From Niastella yeongjuensis (GTDB lineage: Bacteria > Bacteroidota > Bacteroidia > Chitinophagales > Chitinophagaceae), in contig NZ_FOCZ01000005.1 of the NCBI RefSeq assembly GCF_900110245.1, positions 434,001-498,000 of the forward strand: 64,000 nt of DNA, in the 5' to 3' direction. The translations under genes and the position numbers were made by a program. This document shows, piece by piece, positions 17,919 through 26,388 of this stretch. Below the pieces are notes generated by a model. That model had not been told where the DNA came from. It saw only the letters and a list, made by a program, of their open reading frames with translations, and ran no database searches. The first letter of the stretch is position 1. Each line of letters starts with the position of its first letter.

Positions 17919-17926
17919 TAGTTTTG
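17919..17926 (+). promoter_or_regulatory. Putative -7 promoter box for the ClC gene
   Basis: TAGTTTTG matches TAnnTTTG and lies 4 bases before the ATG at 17931, which implies a very short or leaderless transcript if real. A second ATG follows directly. Confidence 0.35.
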
Positions 17927-17930
17927 CCTG

Positions 17931-19271
17931 ATGATGGCCCTATTTCGCAATAAACTGAAAAGGATTGTCGCCAACCTGAAAAGTGAAAGAGTAAAGTTGA
18001 ATTTCATGCAGGCACTTCCCTATTGGACAGCGTCGCTTGTTGCCGGTTTGCTGGCGGTGCTGTATGCCAAATTATTTGCCTGGGTTGAAGAAGCGAACAT
18101 TTTCATTTTACATCATTTCAAATGGAGCCTTTTAGCAATTACACCCATTTGTTTTGTGCTTGGCTGGTGGACCGTTCAACGGTTTTCCACTTTTGCACGA
18201 GGCAGTGGCATTCCACAAATTATGGCTTCCATAGAACTGGCAACGCCTAAAGAACATAACAAAATTGACCGGCTATTAAGCATAAGGATTATTGTGGTAA
18301 AGATCATTTCGAGTTTGATCATGGTGTTTGGTGGGGCCATCATCGGGCGTGAAGGGCCAACTATCCAAATAGCTGGTTCCGTGTTCAGGACCGTAAATAA
18401 ATATTTACCCAGCTGGTGGCCCAGGATCTCGAAAAAGAATATGATCATAACAGGTGCTGCAGCCGGACTGGCAGCGGCTTTCAACACCCCGTTGGGCGGA
18501 ATTGTATTTGCGGTGGAAGAATTGTCAAAAACACATATCAGTTATTTTAAAACGGCCCTTTTTACCGCCATTATCGTGGCCGGGTTAACAGCGCAGGCAT
18601 TGCTGGGTCCTTACCTGTACCTGGGTTATCCCGATGTAACACATCTGTCGTCCATAGTCTTTGTTTGGGTAATATTAACGGCCATCATTGCAGGTCTTTT
18701 CGGCAGCGGCATTTCAAAGTTGGTCTTAAGCATTATGAGTTGGAAATCCCGCTTTAAAAAGAAATATCAAACAGTTTTCTATCTCATTATCGGTGGATTA
18801 TTAATTGCACTGGCTGGTATTTTTATTCATCCCGATGCCATAGGATCGGGTAAACAGGTAATGACGGGCACATTGTTTACAAACGATAAGTATGTTCCCT
18901 GGTACATGCCCTTTATTCGTATGGAAGGACTGATCATGTCCTTTACCTCCGGTGCCGCAGGCGGGGTGTTTGCGCCTTCATTAAGTATCGGCGCTTCCTT
19001 CGGGTCATTGATAGCGGGGTTGTTACATCTTTCTTTAACAGACTCCAATTTGCTGATCCTGGTAGGAATGGTAGCCTTTTTAACGGGCGTAACAAGGACG
19101 CCGTTTACGTCAGCTATACTTGTACTGGAAATGACTGACCGTCACAACGTGATCTTTTACCTGATGCTGGCCGGTTTGCTGGCCAACCTCGTTTCTTTAT
19201 TGATCGACAGGCATTCCCTATACGATCATTTAAAGGTCGGTTGCCTGAAGGAACTTAATCAATCTAACTAA
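17931..19271 (+). CDS. ClC family chloride/proton antiporter
   Basis: 446 aa inner-membrane protein. The three anion-selectivity segments are present: GSGIP (91-95), GREGP (139-143, gating Glu141) and GVFAPSL (345-351). The segment FAVEELSK (193-200) aligns with the IIEEM region of E. coli ClcA, so the intracellular proton glutamate (E. coli Glu203) is retained as Glu197, which predicts a 2 Cl-/1 H+ exchanger rather than a channel. A C-terminal Tyr in RHSLYDHL matches the chloride-coordinating Tyr445. There is no CBS domain. Likely role: acid-stress charge compensation or chloride homeostasis. Confidence 0.95.
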   Translation: MMALFRNKLKRIVANLKSERVKLNFMQALPYWTASLVAGLLAVLYAKLFAWVEEANIFILHHFKWSLLAITPICFVLGWWTVQRFSTFARGSGIPQIMASIELATPKEHNKIDRLLSIRIIVVKIISSLIMVFGGAIIGREGPTIQIAGSVFRTVNKYLPSWWPRISKKNMIITGAAAGLAAAFNTPLGGIVFAVEELSKTHISYFKTALFTAIIVAGLTAQALLGPYLYLGYPDVTHLSSIVFVWVILTAIIAGLFGSGISKLVLSIMSWKSRFKKKYQTVFYLIIGGLLIALAGIFIHPDAIGSGKQVMTGTLFTNDKYVPWYMPFIRMEGLIMSFTSGAAGGVFAPSLSIGASFGSLIAGLLHLSLTDSNLLILVGMVAFLTGVTRTPFTSAILVLEMTDRHNVIFYLMLAGLLANLVSLLIDRHSLYDHLKVGCLKELNQSN

Positions 19272-19336
19272 CTTATGCCGATGGCCATAAACGAGGCAGA
19301 GATAACCCTGCCCCATTTAATTTCTATTCTTTTATA

Positions 19337-19987
19337 CTAATAAGCGACGGTAAAACGCTGGCGGCTATGTCTTGAATTTTCAATTTCATCAGCAATGGCT
19401 ACCGCTACATCCTCAACAGAAATAACACTTCTTTTCTCTTCATTATAAACCGGTGTATCGAGCCCGGTGCGGTAAATGCCTTTTCTTTCACCAGAGGTAC
19501 CCTGATGCATTTCAAGAGCAGGGCTTAAAAATGTCCAATCCAATTCTTTTTCATCTTTTAGGATATTCAAATAGTCCCGTGCTGCCAATGCGCCTGGTTT
19601 CCATTCTGCCGGGAAACCGGGAGTATCGACTTTTTGTACCCCCTCTGCGACAAAAAGACTACCTGCACCGCCAACAACCAATATGCGTTGTACACCTGAT
19701 CTTTTCACGCCTTCCTGAATAGCCGCAGCCCCCTGTAAGAACTCGTTATACAAATTTGGATTGGTCCAACCCGGATTATAAGCGCTAATGACCACATCAT
19801 TACCTTTTACGGCGTCGGCTATTGCAGCCGCATCCAATGCATTTGCCTGTTTAGCAGTTACCAGGTTATGCGGCTGTATCTTTTCAATATTACGTGCAAT
19901 GGCAGTCACCTGATGCCCTCTTCCCAGAAGTTCTTTTAAAACGGCTGTCCCTACAAAGCCTGTGGCTCCAATTAATGCTACTTTCAT
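19337..19987 (-). CDS. NAD(P)H-binding oxidoreductase (atypical SDR, NmrA/YwnB-like)
   Basis: 216 aa. The N-terminal Rossmann motif VALIGATGFVGTAVLKEL (GxxGxxG) and the later VQRILVVGGAGSLF mark an atypical short-chain dehydrogenase of the NAD(P)H-binding family (PF13460 type). The classical YxxxK pair is not obvious, as usual for this group; WTFLSPALEM and VISVEDVAVAIADEIEN are typical. It lies 63 bases downstream of an Rrf2 regulator gene on the same strand, with a copy of the regulator's probable operator just ahead of it (20014-20036). That parallels the Bacillus ywnA-ywnB pairing, so a redox or electrophile-stress role is likely. Confidence 0.88.
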   Translation of the reverse strand: MKVALIGATGFVGTAVLKELLGRGHQVTAIARNIEKIQPHNLVTAKQANALDAAAIADAVKGNDVVISAYNPGWTNPNLYNEFLQGAAAIQEGVKRSGVQRILVVGGAGSLFVAEGVQKVDTPGFPAEWKPGALAARDYLNILKDEKELDWTFLSPALEMHQGTSGERKGIYRTGLDTPVYNEEKRSVISVEDVAVAIADEIENSRHSRQRFTVAY

Positions 19988-20013
19988 CTTTTCATTTTAA
20001 GTGTTACTCAAAT

Positions 20014-20036
20014 ACTGTTATGTTTTATGTTACAGT
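20014..20036. promoter_or_regulatory. Second copy of the Rrf2 operator, before the oxidoreductase gene
   Basis: 23-bp element ACTGT-N13-ACAGT located 27 bases upstream of the ATG at 19987. It matches the element at 20459-20481 at 17 of 23 positions with identical spacing, which supports one regulator binding both. Confidence 0.6.
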
Positions 20037-20050
20037 TTTACTCAAAAAAA

Positions 20051-20458
20051 TTACTCGAACCTCTTCACAAAATCTTTTACGGTGATTTTATCAAGCTGCT
20101 TAAGAAATAGTTCATCCGCAGTACTAAACAAGTCCTTCAGGTGATCGTTTATTTGCCTACCAACCGGACAATCAGGATTAGGGTCGTTCGCTCTGCCAAG
20201 CAACGGCGAATCGTTAACGGCCCGGTAAACTTCGGATAAGGTAATTTTTGATGAAGATTTTCCCAATGTATAGCCCCCTCCTTTACCTTCTTTACTTTCA
20301 ATGAAACCCAATGCCCGCAGATTGCCAATTTCCTTGCGCACAATGGCCGGGTTAACATTTATACTGCCAGCAATAAACTCAGATGAAAGCAACTCTCCCT
20401 TCTTGATATCAAGGAGGGTAAGAATGTGTAAAGCTGTTGCAAATCGCCCATTGTTCAT
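20051..20458 (-). CDS. Rrf2 family transcriptional regulator (YwnA type)
   Basis: 135 aa winged-helix repressor. The N-terminal HTH (FATALHILTLLDIKKGELLS, then IAGSINVNPAIVRKEIGNL and the wing GKGGGYTLGKS) is typical. Only one cysteine, Cys97 in NPDCPVGRQI, is present in place of the three that bind an Fe-S cluster in IscR/NsrR; this is the YwnA-like arrangement, thought to sense thiol-reactive compounds. The gene probably controls itself and the oxidoreductase gene downstream through the matched 23-bp palindromes at 20459-20481 and 20014-20036. Confidence 0.93.
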   Translation of the reverse strand: MNNGRFATALHILTLLDIKKGELLSSEFIAGSINVNPAIVRKEIGNLRALGFIESKEGKGGGYTLGKSSSKITLSEVYRAVNDSPLLGRANDPNPDCPVGRQINDHLKDLFSTADELFLKQLDKITVKDFVKRFE

Positions 20459-20481
20459 ACTGTAATAATTTTAATTACAGT
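20459..20481. promoter_or_regulatory. Palindromic operator at the rrf2-type gene start
   Basis: ACTGTAAT (20459-20466) faces ATTACAGT (20474-20481) with a 7-base A/T spacer. It directly abuts the ATG at 20458, the expected place for autoregulation. Confidence 0.65.
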
Positions 20482-20705
20482 ACAAAGATACGGATGCTGC
20501 TCTCTTTTCAAAATTTTATTTGTTAATACTTTTCTTTGAAATCCGCCTGCTACTAATTTGTCCGTTTTTATAATATTGGGCAGCTGTTTTACCGTAAAAT
20601 AAACGGATAACTAAGGCAGACTGGCGTTTGCCCGCCGTCAGGTCAGCCCCAGAGTCATACTATTAGCTTAACTTGCCTGAGCTCTCATCATAAATTATAC
20701 CTGCA

Positions 20706-21815
20706 ATGAAAAAGATCATTCTGCTGTATTTAGCAGGGGTAATGAGCTTGCTAAATCAACCAGTTTTTTCTCAGGAAGACACAGCTGCCTTAGGCATGGC
20801 AGGTGACAACCTGGATCTTTATGCCGTGTTAACAGTCTTTCAAAAATCAAAAACCATTGAAGAGTTTGAAAAGACTTTAAATGATGAAAAAACAAAAATC
20901 AACAACCTGGATTTAAACCTTGATAAAAAAATTGATTTTATAAAAGTTGTATCCAAGAAAAAGGATAACTCGCATACGTTTGTACTTCAGGTTGATGTAA
21001 CTAAAGATGAAACACAGGATGTAGCGGTTATTTTATTAGATAAAGACAAAAACAATAAAGTTTCTTTGCAAATAGTGGGTGACGAGGAACTGTATGGAAA
21101 AGATTATGTCATAGAGCCAAAAGGGAATTCATCTGTAACCCCTAATCCGGCATATACGGGTGAAAATCCTGTTACCGTAACTGTTCCGGCTCCAACTACA
21201 ACGGTAGTGGTTGAATCTGCACCGATTGTACAATACGTGTATTCCCCTGCATACGTGCCTTATGTACCTCCTTACCATTACGGATATTATCCACCCTGGT
21301 TTGGGTTTGCAACGGTGATGGCAGTCGGCATTTATCGGCACAACCATTATCATTATCATGGTGGTTATTATGGCGGACATTATGGGGGCGGAAACGTTGT
21401 AATAAATAATAACAACTTTAATAATTTCAATAATTACAACAATAATAAAATGAGGTCTAATACCGTATCCAATAACAGGAATAATGGCAACTACGGTAAT
21501 GGTAACAGAGATGGTAATAGAGGTAATAACAGAGGTGATAACAGGGGTAACAACAGAGGCGATAACAGAGGTGATAACAGAGGCGGCGACAGAGGTGGTA
21601 ACAGAGGCGGCGACAGACCTTCTGCGTCAACCCGTCCTTCCGACGGGGCATCTAATCGTGCAGGAGTATCCGATCGTCAATCCGGCGGGTTCTCCGATCG
21701 TGGGTCAGGCCGGTCATCATCTAACTTTTCTTCAGCGGGATCTGGTAGAACCAGGAGCGGCGGCGGAGGAGGTGGAATGAGAGGTGGTGGTGGTGGCGGA
21801 GGCAGAAGACGGTAA
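20706..21815 (+). CDS. Secreted protein with Asn/Gly/Arg-rich low-complexity tail
   Basis: 369 aa. Signal peptide (MKKIILLYLAGVMSLLNQ, cleavage near VFSQ). Residues about 25-140 form a folded charged domain (DLYAVLTVFQKSKTIEEFEK, LDKKIDFIKVV, HTFVLQVDVTKDETQDVAVI) found in front of similar low-complexity regions in Bacteroidota. A Tyr/Pro/His-rich linker follows (VPYVPPYHYGYYPPW), then an Asn run, then tandem GNNRGD/NRGG units (about 260-305) and a Gly/Arg tail ending GGGRRR. The tail is strongly basic and probably disordered, able to bind polyanions. Function unknown. Confidence 0.8.
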   Translation: MKKIILLYLAGVMSLLNQPVFSQEDTAALGMAGDNLDLYAVLTVFQKSKTIEEFEKTLNDEKTKINNLDLNLDKKIDFIKVVSKKKDNSHTFVLQVDVTKDETQDVAVILLDKDKNNKVSLQIVGDEELYGKDYVIEPKGNSSVTPNPAYTGENPVTVTVPAPTTTVVVESAPIVQYVYSPAYVPYVPPYHYGYYPPWFGFATVMAVGIYRHNHYHYHGGYYGGHYGGGNVVINNNNFNNFNNYNNNKMRSNTVSNNRNNGNYGNGNRDGNRGNNRGDNRGNNRGDNRGDNRGGDRGGNRGGDRPSASTRPSDGASNRAGVSDRQSGGFSDRGSGRSSSNFSSAGSGRTRSGGGGGGMRGGGGGGGRRR

Positions 21816-21826
21816 TAAGAAACACC

Positions 21827-21847
21827 CAGGCGAAATATTTTCACCTG
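21827..21847 (+). terminator. Possible terminator after the Gly/Arg-rich protein
   Basis: CAGGCGAAA (21827-21835) pairs with TTTCACCTG (21839-21847) with one mismatch and a 3-base loop, followed by ATTATTTC. It lies between convergent genes. Confidence 0.4.
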
Positions 21848-21872
21848 ATTATTTCAATGTATATAGCTTTTG

Positions 21873-22358
21873 TTATTGAACAGGCATTTCAGAAGCACTC
21901 ATATCTCTTACGCAAACATACTTGTTGTCCCTTTTTTCAAACAGGCTCATATAGTTTCCGGAATTAACAGTTGTATTAGCAGAGTCAACTACCTGAAAAT
22001 AGCCAATTTCCACAACCTGCCCCCCATCATTTGATACAAAAACTTCCTTGGTCTTAAACGTGATTTTGTTGGAATTTGAAGCCAGGTCCGACTTTAAGAA
22101 ATCCAGGATTGATTCTTTGCCTATTAATGGCGCCCTGTTTTGATAATAACTTGTTGCATCATCTGCATAATAACCAATGTTCTTAAGTTCGCCTGCATTA
22201 TAGGTAGTAGCATATTCATCTTCCTTGGCCTGGATTTCTTTTTTAATTTGTTCTTTATCTACCGTCCCTGCTGTGGGTTCCTGTTTTGCTGAATTACAAG
22301 CAGAGATATAAGTTATGATGCCCGCCAGTATTGTCATTTTCATGGTCTTCTTTTTCAT
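21873..22358 (-). CDS. SnoaL/DUF4440-like lipoprotein
   Basis: 161 aa from ATG 22358, chosen because it opens a lipoprotein signal (MKMTILAGIITYISAC) instead of the longer frame from 22439. The mature part begins with a charged helix (EQIKKEIQAKEDEYATTYNA), then YADDATSYYQNRAPLIGKES, ILDFLKSDL, VFVSNDGGQVVEIGYFQVVD and a last strand RDMSAS. This is the cone-shaped NTF2-like fold of the SnoaL/DUF4440 (YybH) group. Such proteins bind small ligands or have isomerase activity; no function can be assigned. Confidence 0.85.
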   Translation of the reverse strand: MKKKTMKMTILAGIITYISACNSAKQEPTAGTVDKEQIKKEIQAKEDEYATTYNAGELKNIGYYADDATSYYQNRAPLIGKESILDFLKSDLASNSNKITFKTKEVFVSNDGGQVVEIGYFQVVDSANTTVNSGNYMSLFEKRDNKYVCVRDMSASEMPVQ

Positions 22359-22485
22359 AACTAAATTATTATCGAATTTGTAATGATTCATACCGAAATT
22401 ATATGTGCAAGATAAACACAGGCTCAGCTGAAAAAGCATTTCACTTATGTTACTAACCGTAAAATGCCCGCTGGCTGAAATAGAA

Positions 22486-22510
22486 GCCCCTGCCTAAAAG
22501 TAGCAGGGGC
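22486..22510 (-). terminator. GC-rich hairpin, probable terminator for the remnant at 22535-22798
   Basis: GCCCCTGC (22486-22493) pairs perfectly with GCAGGGGC (22503-22510), 9-base loop. On the minus strand it is followed by TTCTATTTC, a weak U-tract. Confidence 0.5.
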
Positions 22511-22534
22511 CGTTCATTGAACAATCCTTTTATT

Positions 22535-22798
22535 TTAATTACTCCGCTTGGATTTCGATCTAACCCGAAGTGCCTTCTCCGTCAAATCTACTATTGAGTA
22601 AGTGATGAATGCAGGTTTTAATAATTCAGCGATCTTTTCCATTTCCTCCCAGGATAACATGATGTCCCGGCTCCATTTTTTTTTAAACGACACCTCGGTT
22701 TTAATCGTGTACCGGACAAAATCGCGCCCAGACGATTCGGAATAAGTTACACCTGAAAAAGTAATCGTACTATCCCTGAAGATAGTTTTGCCGTATAT
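22535..22798 (-). pseudogene. Start-less open frame, probable gene remnant
   Basis: The minus strand is open for about 88 codons between two stops, with protein-like composition (TITFSGVTYSESSGRDFVRY, SWEEMEKIAELLKPAFITY, a basic end RVRSKSKRSN). There is no ATG, GTG or TTG before the internal Met in RDIMLSWEE, so a complete protein of this length cannot be made from a normal start. It may be the 3' piece of a lost gene. The segment is followed by a hairpin at 22486-22510. I do not recognise the family. Confidence 0.4.
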
Positions 22799-22841
22799 TT
22801 AGCCGGATTTTGAAAGATTAGAAACGCAGCAATCTGATACC

Positions 22842-23357
22842 ATGAAATTGTCCGAAGCGATATCGTTTATTAAAAAAGGAATTGTTCCGAAAGGTCCGTC
22901 ACAAATCTGGGCAGATCTTGGTGCGGGCAATGGATTATTCTCTGAAGCCCTGGTCTCCCTGTTACAACCAGGATCTACCATTCATGCGGTTGATCTGCAA
23001 AAGCGGCCTAACTACCAACATAATCCCTCGATCATATTTCAACAGGCGGATTTTGTGAAAGATAAATTGTCTGTTCCTATCCTCGACGGCATACTAATGG
23101 CAAATTCGCTTCATTACGTACAGGATCAGGCTGCATGCATCCAACAGTTAAAAACCCATTTACGCAAACGCACTGGCGTGTTTATCCTGATTGAATATGA
23201 CACCGATAAAGGAAATGAATGGGTCCCCTATCCTGTTTCATTTGCCCGCGCACAGACACTTTTTGATGACGCTGGCTTTTCTACAATCGAAAAAATAGGA
23301 GAACGCACATCCATCTACCGCAGGGATAAAATGTATGCAGCTTTGATCAGTCAATAA
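22842..23357 (+). CDS. Class I SAM-dependent methyltransferase
   Basis: 171 aa, cytoplasmic. Rossmann-type motifs: I, QIWADLGAGNGLFSEAL (GxGxG); II, IHAVDLQ; then IIFQQADFV and LDGILMANSLHYV for motifs III-IV; and VFILIEYDTDKGNEWVPYPV. Short for the family but complete, comparable to small UbiE/arsenite-methyltransferase-like enzymes. Substrate unknown; it stands alone next to a decayed frame. Confidence 0.88.
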   Translation: MKLSEAISFIKKGIVPKGPSQIWADLGAGNGLFSEALVSLLQPGSTIHAVDLQKRPNYQHNPSIIFQQADFVKDKLSVPILDGILMANSLHYVQDQAACIQQLKTHLRKRTGVFILIEYDTDKGNEWVPYPVSFARAQTLFDDAGFSTIEKIGERTSIYRRDKMYAALISQ

Positions 23358-23382
23358 GTTGTTTTTCTGATTGATAAAAGGA

Positions 23383-24228
23383 TCAGGAAATGCGGGCAGG
23401 CTGTTTTCCTTTCAGTGACGAAGGACTGACACCATATTGTCTTTTGAACGAGCGTGAAAAATGGGAAATATCTTCAAAACCGAGATCAAGGTAGAGATCG
23501 ACCGGTGCAACCTGCTTTGTGGTCATCAGGTTATAAGCAGCTTCCAATCTGCGCTTTAATAGCCAGGCTTGTGCATTCATACCAAAAGCTTTGCGCATAT
23601 CCCGTTGAAAGGTGGATAAACTTCGTCCGGAGAGTTCTGCAAATTTTGCCATGGGAACGTTGAACCGGAAATTGCGTTCCATAAAAACGGTCAGATCAGG
23701 TTTATGCTCTTCGTGGGGACTTAATAGCCAGCTGCCGAAAGCAGCGTCCTGTTCTACAAGTGCTAGCGTGGCTTCTGTTAATTTAAGTGGAACCATTTGA
23801 GAGGAAAGAAAACTATTGTTCCGCAGATAAGGAAGCAGGGATTCGATCACTCCCTGTAAAGGAGCAGTTGGCTGTAGCGGAACTACAGCGCCATACCGTT
23901 GCTCATTCATACCTGCATCCAGCGGATGTTTCAGGGCCAGGGCTTCTACAAAATGCCGTTCAAATACAAAATATACGATCCTGAAAGCTGCCTCACCCTG
24001 AACGGGCCGCTTTTCGCATTTCACGAGCAAGTCCCTGCGAAAAAGAACCGTTTCGCCTTCATGTACGACCACCTCCTCTTCTGCAGTAGTATAATGGAGT
24101 TCGCCCGCGTACACATGGCAAAGCACGTGTTCGCGGACAAATTCCTCGGCCGCGAAAGTTGGAACCGTTCCCGTAAAGAGGAACACATTGGGACGATAGA
24201 ATTCCGTTTTATCTCTCAGAATGGCCAT
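23383..24228 (-). CDS. AraC family transcriptional regulator
   Basis: 281 aa. N-terminal cupin-like sensing domain (HVYAGELHYTTAEEEVVVHE, then GETVLFRRDLLVKCEKRP) and a C-terminal double helix-turn-helix: MAKFAELSGRSLSTFQRDMR and VDLYLDLGFEDISHFSRSFK, then RQYGVSPSSLKGKQP. It lies 48 bases after the SDR gene on the same strand, so they are probably cotranscribed and the SDR is a likely target. Inducer unknown. Confidence 0.92.
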   Translation of the reverse strand: MAILRDKTEFYRPNVFLFTGTVPTFAAEEFVREHVLCHVYAGELHYTTAEEEVVVHEGETVLFRRDLLVKCEKRPVQGEAAFRIVYFVFERHFVEALALKHPLDAGMNEQRYGAVVPLQPTAPLQGVIESLLPYLRNNSFLSSQMVPLKLTEATLALVEQDAAFGSWLLSPHEEHKPDLTVFMERNFRFNVPMAKFAELSGRSLSTFQRDMRKAFGMNAQAWLLKRRLEAAYNLMTTKQVAPVDLYLDLGFEDISHFSRSFKRQYGVSPSSLKGKQPARIS

Positions 24229-24276
24229 ATCTCAAATTTAACAAAAATATCGGCAGTAGGGTTTCCCTTTAATAGT

Positions 24277-24999
24277 CTAGTGTGCCTGGGCACTTGGTCG
24301 AATGGTTATTTCCGTTACTGCACTTTCAGCGGGTTGACCAACAGCATACACAATAGCGTTAGCAATAGCATCAGGATCGAGGCTTGGGAAATTAGCGGCA
24401 TCGCCAAACAGTGTTTTTAGCTTTTCACTGGTTATTTCCCGGGTAAAGTCTGTTGCAACAACACCGGGATTGATGACGGTCACGCGTATCTTGCCTGCTA
24501 ACTCTTCCCGCAGACTGTCCATAATAGCCCGAACAGCAAACTTGGTACCTGTATATACCCCCGTTCCGGGATAAGTCTTTAGTGCCTGAACAGAAGCAAT
24601 GGAGAGTATATGGCCATTACTTTGAAGCACATGAGGCAGTGCCGCATCGATGCCATAAAGAACTCCTTTGATATTCACATCAACCATACGGTCCCATTCA
24701 TCGACCTTCCCTTCATCGAAGAAGGAGTTGGGCATAACGCCCGCATTGTTGATCCATACATCGATCCGGCCGAATTTTTTGATCGCAGCTTCCGCCAGCA
24801 ATTGTACTTCCCTCCTTTTTGTCACGTCTGTAGGTACGGCCAGCATGTGTCCTCCACTTTCCGCTGCCAGCGCATCCAGTTCTGTTTTACGCCGGGCAGC
24901 AGCAACTACATGGGCACCAAGTGAAACCAGTTTCTTTGCAGTAGCTCTTCCGATGCCACTGCTGGCGCCGGTTATTACAATTACTTTCTCTTGTAGCAT
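24277..24999 (-). CDS. Short-chain dehydrogenase/reductase (classical SDR)
   Basis: 240 aa. TGASSGIGRATA (residues 11-22) binds NAD(P); NNAG, the catalytic Ser in ILSIASVQ and the YTGTK (YxxxK) motif are all present. A basic residue follows the glycine motif region (AAARRKTEL), favouring NADP(H). The C terminus fits the E. coli YdfG-like group. The adjacent AraC-type regulator on the same strand suggests an inducible unit. Substrate unknown. Confidence 0.93.
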   Translation of the reverse strand: MLQEKVIVITGASSGIGRATAKKLVSLGAHVVAAARRKTELDALAAESGGHMLAVPTDVTKRREVQLLAEAAIKKFGRIDVWINNAGVMPNSFFDEGKVDEWDRMVDVNIKGVLYGIDAALPHVLQSNGHILSIASVQALKTYPGTGVYTGTKFAVRAIMDSLREELAGKIRVTVINPGVVATDFTREITSEKLKTLFGDAANFPSLDPDAIANAIVYAVGQPAESAVTEITIRPSAQAH

Positions 25000-25130
25000 A
25001 TTTTTCTTTTTTACAAAGCTAAAGCGTACTGAAAGTAGCCCGTTTGACCGGGTGAGTCAATGTTACTTGCCCCCAATGGTCATTTAGAAACCTGCAACGA
25101 AACAGGCATGTATTTTTATTAAAATAAAGC

Positions 25131-25781
25131 ATGACGATCAATAATGAACCCGGGAAATCACTTACAGCACGTTTTTGGGTGTTGGTTGCGTTGTCGTTCA
25201 TTAGCTGCCTGTTGTTTCTATGGCTGGCCTGGGAAGTACTGGCAGAAAAAGGGGAATGGCTCGATACCGTTGTGTGGAACTGTGTTAAGCAATGGACATC
25301 ACCGCTGCATACCAAATTGGCATTACTGGTTACTTTCGGCGGCACCAATTTCTTTACGATCACTATCTACCTGGTAATTTTATTTTTTCTGTCTAAAAGA
25401 GGTCATAAACGAGCCGCGATTTATGTATTTGTAATTGCTGCCAGTAGTATTTTATTGGGCTGGGCTTTGAAGCTGATTTTTCATCGGACACGTCCCCCAA
25501 TGCCGCATTTGCAATTAGCGATAGGTTATAGCTTTCCCAGCGGGCACACCCTCGGTGCCTTCACATTATGCGGTGTGTTGATCTATATCACCCTGAAAAG
25601 CAAGTGGTCATTTATCGCCCAATTAGCCTCCGCATTTTTACTGCTTTCATACGCTTGCCTGGTAGGACTTAGCCGGATCTATTTACATGTACATTTTACC
25701 ACAGATGTTATTGCCAGTATGCTGGTAGCATGCTGGTGGCTCACGCTGTCGCTTATCTGTATAAAATTGATCCAGCGTTAA
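25131..25781 (+). CDS. PAP2 family phosphatase (undecaprenyl-diphosphatase-like)
   Basis: 216 aa, about six membrane helices. The three acid-phosphatase motifs are intact: KLIFHRTRP (Lys114-x6-Arg121-Pro122), YSFPSGHT (PSGH at 136-139) and SRIYLHVHFTTD (Arg182, His188, Asp192). The active site faces the periplasm. Such enzymes recycle undecaprenyl pyrophosphate for cell-wall and polysaccharide synthesis or dephosphorylate phosphatidate or PG-phosphate; I cannot decide which. It is a monocistronic unit. Confidence 0.92.
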   Translation: MTINNEPGKSLTARFWVLVALSFISCLLFLWLAWEVLAEKGEWLDTVVWNCVKQWTSPLHTKLALLVTFGGTNFFTITIYLVILFFLSKRGHKRAAIYVFVIAASSILLGWALKLIFHRTRPPMPHLQLAIGYSFPSGHTLGAFTLCGVLIYITLKSKWSFIAQLASAFLLLSYACLVGLSRIYLHVHFTTDVIASMLVACWWLTLSLICIKLIQR

Positions 25782-25940
25782 AATATCGCCTTAGCAATGC
25801 TGGCTTTTTATCCAACATACTATTATATCAAATTATTATAAGGGAAAGTCCCTGCTTTTCTTAATAGTCGCTGTTATTTCTTATATATAACAAAATGATA
25901 TAAAGACAAAGTTTATTTTCGGGATAAATAATGAACCATT

Positions 25941-26387
25941 ATGGACCGCTATGACAGCAGGATACTACAATTGCTTGCAGACAACGCCCGCATTACCGGA
26001 GCAGACATTGCCCGAAAAATAAATTTATCACTACCTGCAGTAACAGAACGATTACGCAAGCTTGACAGATCGGGGTATATAGAAAAGTACACGATAAAAG
26101 TAAACCGGCAACAGGTAAACCTGCAATTGCTGGCATTTATCCAGGTTTGGATCGATCACACCAAAACAGCGCCGGTAAAAGAGAATCTCATTGCATTAAA
26201 CGAAGTGCTCGAATGCCACCATACGGCAGGCGATTATGATCTGCTGTTGAAAGTGCTGGTAAAAGATACGCTGGCGCTGGAAGAACTGCTGGTAAAAAAG
26301 ATAAAATCCATAAAAGCGATAACCCGCACCAATACAACCATCATTCTCAACACCTATAAAGAAGAGGTTAACACAAAAAACTTTTAA
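25941..26387 (+). CDS. Lrp/AsnC family transcriptional regulator
   Basis: 148 aa. N-terminal winged HTH (ILQLLADNARITGADIARKI, then LSLPAVTERLRKLDRSGYIE) and a C-terminal RAM domain (LLAFIQVWIDHT, CHHTAGDYDLLLKVLVKD). The ligand-binding AGDYDLLLKV segment is typical of amino-acid responders. The following gene starts one base after the TAA, so the two are translationally coupled. Confidence 0.94.
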   Translation: MDRYDSRILQLLADNARITGADIARKINLSLPAVTERLRKLDRSGYIEKYTIKVNRQQVNLQLLAFIQVWIDHTKTAPVKENLIALNEVLECHHTAGDYDLLLKVLVKDTLALEELLVKKIKSIKAITRTNTTIILNTYKEEVNTKNF

Positions 26388-26388
26388 G

